Assembly (NCBI GenBank): GCA_022709605.1
Contig: JAKLIM010000243.1
Coordinates: forward strand, 1 to 5,900
Origin: Bacteroidota bacterium
GTDB taxonomy: Bacteria; Bacteroidota; Bacteroidia; Bacteroidales; Paludibacteraceae
DNA: 5,900 nucleotides
Direction: 5' to 3'
Shown here piece after piece: positions 5,882-5,900 of the stretch. The notes beneath the pieces were generated by a model. It was not told the DNA's origin and made no database searches. It saw only the letters and a list, made by a program, of their open reading frames with translations. Both the position numbers and the translations under genes were made by a program. How positions within the stretch are numbered: the first letter of the stretch is position 1; each line of letters opens with the position of its first letter.

Positions 5882-5900
5882 TATAAAAAAACCTTTCTCA

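Noticed and set aside
5781..5900. Leader peptide, attenuator or T-box upstream of ilvD
   Set aside because: The only nearby minus-strand ATG opens Met-Tyr-stop. There is no run of Ile, Val or Leu codons, no T-box sequence and no terminator hairpin with a U-tract. Only 120 nt are visible, so a more distant leader remains possible.

Overview
The window is one minus-strand gene cluster for branched-chain amino acid (valine, isoleucine, and the leucine precursor) biosynthesis. In transcription order, from high to low coordinates, it reads ilvD (5780-3954), ilvB (3864-2176), ilvN (2172-1636), an acyl-ACP thioesterase gene (1643-882) and the first 276 codons of ilvC (830 to the window edge). No gene is supported on the plus strand, and I see no RNA gene, mobile element or CRISPR array.

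Organism: most likely a member of the Bacteroidota. The evidence is a moderately AT-rich sequence, AT-rich upstream regions mostly lacking strong Shine-Dalgarno sites, Bacteroidota-like protein variants, and a thioesterase gene inserted between ilvN and ilvC. From memory, that insertion is a Bacteroidales-type arrangement. The IlvC is the long E. coli-like class II enzyme, whereas I recall human-gut Bacteroides having a short class I form. I therefore lean towards an environmental Bacteroidales/Marinilabiliales-like lineage, but this is inference without a search.

Layout: 5781-5900 is the upstream region of ilvD. It holds a perfect 7-bp inverted repeat 16 nt before the start and a C/G-rich palindromic element further out; no promoter or leader peptide is convincing. 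An 89-nt gap separates ilvD and ilvB and is built largely of two different 7-nt-periodic repeats. ilvB and ilvN are 3 nt apart, with an AGGAG site inside the last codons of ilvB. ilvN and the thioesterase gene overlap by 8 nt, and the only plausible full-length start of the thioesterase is TTG. A plain 51-nt AT-rich gap precedes ilvC.

How the genes work together: IlvB (catalytic) and IlvN (regulatory) form acetohydroxyacid synthase, which makes 2-acetolactate or 2-aceto-2-hydroxybutyrate. IlvC isomerises and reduces these, and IlvD dehydrates the resulting diols to 2-oxoisovalerate and 2-oxo-3-methylvalerate. The final aminotransferase is not in the window. The thioesterase is not a step of this pathway; its coupling to ilvN suggests a link to fatty acid metabolism, possibly branched-chain fatty acids made from the same 2-oxo acids. 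All five reading frames look intact. This is mostly an ordinary housekeeping region, and I did not find a convincing new system.
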